NCBI RefSeq assembly: GCF_910592395.1
Contig: NC_088310.1
Span: 6,145,501-6,209,500 of the forward strand
Source of the DNA: Lineus longissimus
Taxonomy: Eukaryota; Nemertea; Pilidiophora; Heteronemertea; Lineidae
Reading direction: 5' to 3'
DNA length: 64,000 bases
A program made the translations under genes and the position numbers. The notes beneath the pieces were generated by a model that did not search any database, had not been told where the DNA came from, and was given only the letters and a program-made list of their open reading frames with translations. Shown piece by piece: positions 59,860-64,000 of this stretch. Positions within the stretch are counted from its first letter, which is position 1; the number at the start of each line of letters is the position of its first letter.

Positions 59860-62620
59860 GGAGCTGTGTCTCTGTGTCTCCCCTCAAAACTGGAAGCTCA
59901 AAGTTGTCCCCAATACCTTGGGAGGTTGTGTCTCTCACCTCAAGATTCACAGCCAGGTTGTGTTTTCTCCTCAAAATGGACAGCTAACACGCTTGCATCT
60001 GGTTGTGTCATTGTCCCCACTGGATAGATGTCAGTGAATCGCGGAACAGGTTGTGTCTCTCTCACCCCAAAATGGAGTCTAAATGCTTGGATCAAATTGT
60101 GTCTTTGCTCCCAATGTGGACCGATGACGACTGTAATACTGATGCAGAATGTCTCTCTTCAAAATAAACAGCCCACAGTCGTCTTGTATCAGATGGTGTA
60201 ATTGTCCCCAATATTGACAGCGAGTTGAACATCCCAGTCTTAAATCAGCCTTTGTCCCCAATATGGACCAATGGACTTCAAGCAGGCTGTGTCTCTCTTC
60301 TAAGAACAGACAGCCCAGTCTAGGTCAGCTTGAGTCTTTGTCCTCAATATGGACCGATGACAGTTTAGGAGCAGGTTGTAGTTCCCTCTTCAAAATGCAC
60401 AGCCACAGTCTTGAGACAGCTTCGGTCGTTCTCCTCAATATGGACCGATTATAGACTTCAAGCAGGACGAATTGACAGTTCAGTCTTGAATCAGCTGATA
60501 TCTTTGTCCCAAATATGAACAGATCACAGCAGCCTTGAGAGGTTGTGTCTCTCACCTCAAGACGACAGTTCACAGTCAGGTTGTGTCTCTCCTCGAAATG
60601 GAAAGCTAACAATCTTGGATCAGGTTGTGTCATTGTCTCCACCAGATAGATGACAGCCTTAGATCGTGGAACAGGTTGTGTCTCTCTCACCCCAAAACGG
60701 AGTCTGTATGCTTTGATCAGCTTGGTGTTTTTGTCCCCAGTATGGACAGATGACAGACTGCGAGCAAGTTATGCTCTCTCCCAAAAACGGACAGTCCAGT
60801 CTTGAATCAGCTTCTGTCTATGTCCCCAATGATGACAGTTTTGGAGAAGGTTGTATTTTCCTCTTCAAAGTGCACAGCCCACAGTCTTGAATCAGCCTAT
60901 GTGTCTTTGTCCCCAATATGGACCGATGGCAGAAGTTACAGTCCAGTCTTGAATCAGCTTGTGTCATTGTCCCAAATATGAACAGATGACAGGAGCCTTG
61001 AGAGGTTGTGTCTCTCACCTCAAGACGGACAGTTTACAGTCAAAATTTGTGTTATTTTCCTGTCGTGTCTCTCTCGCCCCAAAATTCAGTCATTATGCTT
61101 GAATCAGCTTCTGCCTTTGTCCGAAATACGGAACGATGGCAGCATTGGGAGGTTGTGTCTCTCACCTCAAGACGGACAGATCAGTCAGGTTGTGTTTTCT
61201 CCTCGAAATGGGTATCTAACACTCTTGGATCAGGTTGTGTCATTGTCTCCACCAGATAGATGACAGCCTTGGATCACGGAACAGGTTGTGTCTCTCTCAC
61301 CCCAAAACGGAGTCCATATGCTTTGATCAGCTTGGTGTTTTTGTCCCCAGTATGGACAGATGACAGCTTTCGAGTTGTTGTGTCTGCCTCCAAAAATGGA
61401 CATCCCTGTCTTGAATCAGCCTATGTGCCTTCATCCCCAATATGGACCAACGACAGACTCGGAGAATGTTGTAATTCCCTTTTCAAAATTCACAGCCCAC
61501 AGTCTTGAATCAGCTTGTGTCTTCGTCACCAATGTGGACCAATGACAGACTTCGAGCAGGTTGTGTCTCTCTCCTACAAACGGAATCAGTCTTGAGTCAG
61601 CTTGGTGTCTTTGTCCCCAATATGGAGAGACGGCAGCCTTCGAACTGGTTGTGACTCTTACCTAAGAACGGACAGTCCAGTCTTGAATCAGCTTGTTGTC
61701 TTTGTCCGAAATATATGGGCAAACTGCAGCCTTCGAGCAGCAGGTTCTGTCTCTTACCTAAGAACGTACAATCCTGTCTTGAATCAGATTGTGTCTTTGT
61801 CCCCAATAAGGAGAGAAGGCAGTTGGCGAGCAGGTTGTGTCTCTCTCATAAAAACGGACAGTCCAGTTTTCAATCAGCTTGTGTCTTTGTCATTCATATA
61901 TAGACAGACGGCAACCTTCGAGCAGATTTTGAATCAGCTGTTGGAATGGTAGAGTACTGGGCCAAACTCCCAGTCCAATCGTGTATCTATGGACAGACAG
62001 CAGCCTTCTAGCAGAGCAGGCTGTGTCTTGAATCAGTTTGTGTCTTTGTCTCCATATGAATGGATGACAACCTTCGAGCAGGTTGTATTTCCCTCTTCAA
62101 AGTGCACAGCCCAGTCTTAAAACAGCTTGTGTCATTTGTCCCCAATATGGACAGATGACAGCTTAGTAAATTGAGTCACCCTCTTATAAATGGACAGTTC
62201 AAACATGAATCGCCTTATGTGTCTTTGTCCTCAACACATAGACAGATGACAGCCTTCGAGTAGATAGTATATCCCCCTCCAAGATGCACAGCCCACAGTA
62301 TTGAATCAGCTTGTGTCCTTCGAGCAGGTATTGTCTCTCTCCCAAAAAAGGACAGTCCAGTCTTGAAACAGCTTGTGACATTGTCCCCAATATGGACAGA
62401 TGGCAGCCTTCAAGCAGGATGTCTCCTTCTACAAAATGTAAAGCCACAGTCTTGGATCAGTTTGTGTCCTTGTTTTCAATATGAAAATACAACAGCTTTG
62501 GATTAAGATGTGTCTTTGTTCTAAATATCAATACTTCACAGCATGATCTGGTTGTGTCTTTGTCCTGAAAGACAATGGATAACAGCCTTCGGACCAGATT
62601 GTGACTTTGTCCTCAAAGTG
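59860..62620. repeat. Degenerate minisatellite, about 90 bp two-part unit
   Basis: About 2.7 kb made of repeated cagtcttgaatcagcttgtg, tctttgtccccaatatgga, cagatgacagccttcgagca and ggttgtgtctctctc blocks. The order is usually the same and the repeat length is about 90 bp (for example cagtcttga at 61587, 61678 and 61775). Some segments drop or swap a block, and copies are much more diverged than in the 1.34 kb array. Short open frames here exist only because of the repeat. Confidence 0.85.
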
Positions 62621-64000
62621 ATACATACTTACATTAGGCTGTGTCGGCCTCCATATAGAGCCAAGGAACAGGTTGCACCTGTTTCCTCAGTACAGTGAGA
62701 ATGCAGCCAATAGTCTTTACAGGAAATCACAAATTTAAGAGAAAAACAATGTCGTGTAAAGTGCTTTATTTCTACAGCGCAGACAAACATCATAGTGATT
62801 GCAAGGTACATTCATGCACTTCTAAAGCAAATATCACAGAGTCATAAAAGGATACTTGGCTCGGCACTCATCACAAGATGATATCACATCCTAAACAGTC
62901 ATGCAACAAAGAAGATAATAGTCAGCTGAAACTTATTACTAATAACTTGGACGAATTGGGTGATTTTAAAGTTGGTGTTTCGACCAGGTTTTTGAGGGAG
63001 GTGTACATTTTGTGACATTTTACAACTGTGCCTGGTGTCATCACCAACTTTGCTATCACCCACTCAGATGTGACAGTTGGACAGAAAACTAAACTGGCAG
63101 GCATAGACAGTGAACACAACATAAAACTGATATTTCATGATTTTTAGACAGTTTGTGTCGTACAGTTAGTCATGTATTTTGTCTTTTCTATGAATCTATT
63201 TCGCACACGACCCTTCGTCATCAAACTGTTATACATGTACGTGCAAATGAATCCCTGTCAAGGAAATACAGCCAACACAATTGTTCTTCAAACAGTTTCA
63301 AAGCTTGAACATTTAGCATTATGGCCTTATAGTAGGCCTGCACCATCAGCACTCTACTATGTGTCAGTGAGTGGGAATCACAATATTGTTTCTAAGGCAT
63401 TTATACCTCAACAGATGGTCTCAAATGTTTTGTGAGGTTCTCAAGCTCTACTGAAGAATTCAAATGTGGGGACTTCTGTGGATTATCAGCTGCTAGATTC
63501 CTTCTTCCAAGGCTGCAAGTATAGAGAAGATACTTAATGGAAAAAAGATTATTGAAATTTTTCACTACACCTTCTCTGCCATGCTGTCTTTGTCAGATCA
63601 GGCTCATTAATTGTACTTATTGGCATTGTCACATTGAAAATACTTGTATTCATCACATATCAAACTTCTTGCCAAACCTTCCTATATCGGGTGATTAGTT
63701 TATACTACTACTTCTAGGGTTCTAATAGGAGTTCTGATGAAGTATATATTACTATAGCACGACGATTAAGTTGTTAAAGAAATCAAACAAGTTCTAATGT
63801 TATAGATTTGATGTTGCTAACACTGCATTCCCTGAAAATGGTTCAAAAAGGTTAAAAGCAGAACTTCCATTTCAGTGTGAGAAGCAGGTGTGAGTGTGTG
63901 AGTGTTTAAAGGTTATCAACAGTGGTCAACTCAAGAAAATAGCAGTGAAAATTATACAAACCTGGCCCAACCTCTTCATTTCAATTGGTCTTGACAAGTG
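62621..64000. other. Right flank, no gene recognised
   Basis: No convincing exon. A minus-strand AATAAA at 62765-62770 could be the polyadenylation signal of a minus-strand gene beyond the right edge, which would make this stretch its 3' UTR, but no coding part is visible. Confidence 0.25.

Noticed and set aside
59755-61952. Several 60-120 codon open frames on both strands in the 60-62 kb region
   Set aside because: They are translations of the degenerate minisatellite in several frames at once.

Overview
The window is nuclear DNA from an animal. Genes are split by many short to medium GT-AG introns, three proteins are metazoan housekeeping orthologues, noncoding DNA is AT-rich with frequent tacatgta-type palindromes, and introns and spacers carry MITE-like foldback elements. 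The style (compact genes, a single-copy MLH3, a clan 3 P450, an RDH13-like enzyme, one PPP4R3 gene) suggests a marine invertebrate such as a lophotrochozoan or non-vertebrate deuterostome. The sequence alone does not fix the phylum. No rRNA, tRNA, reverse transcriptase, transposase or CRISPR array was recognised.

Layout. 1-6379: no gene recognised; possible 3' UTR of a gene to the left, and a structured dispersed repeat near 4.83 kb. 6380-12852 (+): complete 12-exon cytochrome P450 of the CYP3 clan, 546 aa, with a minisatellite and two MITE-like elements in its introns. 13908-25121 (+): complete 12-exon MLH3 mismatch-repair/meiotic-crossover endonuclease, 2585 aa as spliced here, with one 6.3 kb exon coding a very long linker. 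25122-28737: spacer with zinc-finger remnants, foldback elements and local duplications. 28738-36895: tandem array of a 1344-1345 bp unit (five full copies plus truncated copies at both ends). 36896-43514: mostly noncoding, with a possible small minus-strand gene (alternative last exons), a diverged single-copy relative of the array unit, and an orphan plus-strand exon. 43515-46134 (-): complete six-exon RDH13-like short-chain dehydrogenase, 319 aa. 47347-55071 (+): complete 13-exon PPP4R3 (SMEK), 849 aa, head-to-head with the RDH13-like gene across a 1.2 kb shared upstream region holding a YY1-type motif. 55072-59100: long probable 3' UTR or spacer with a strong hairpin. 59.1-62.6 kb: degenerate minisatellites. 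62.6-64 kb: no gene seen.

The genes do not form one pathway. MLH3 (with MLH1) acts in mismatch repair and meiotic crossover resolution, and PPP4R3 targets protein phosphatase 4, which works in DNA-damage recovery and centrosome/chromatin control. The P450 and the SDR are membrane-associated redox enzymes for lipophilic substrates. All exon boundaries were read by eye from splice signals, phase continuity and remembered family sequences; no alignment or transcript evidence was available. The most unusual items are the oversized MLH3 linker exon, the homogenised 1.34 kb array with internal hairpin modules and a single-copy relative nearby, and the two phase-compatible terminal exons beside it.
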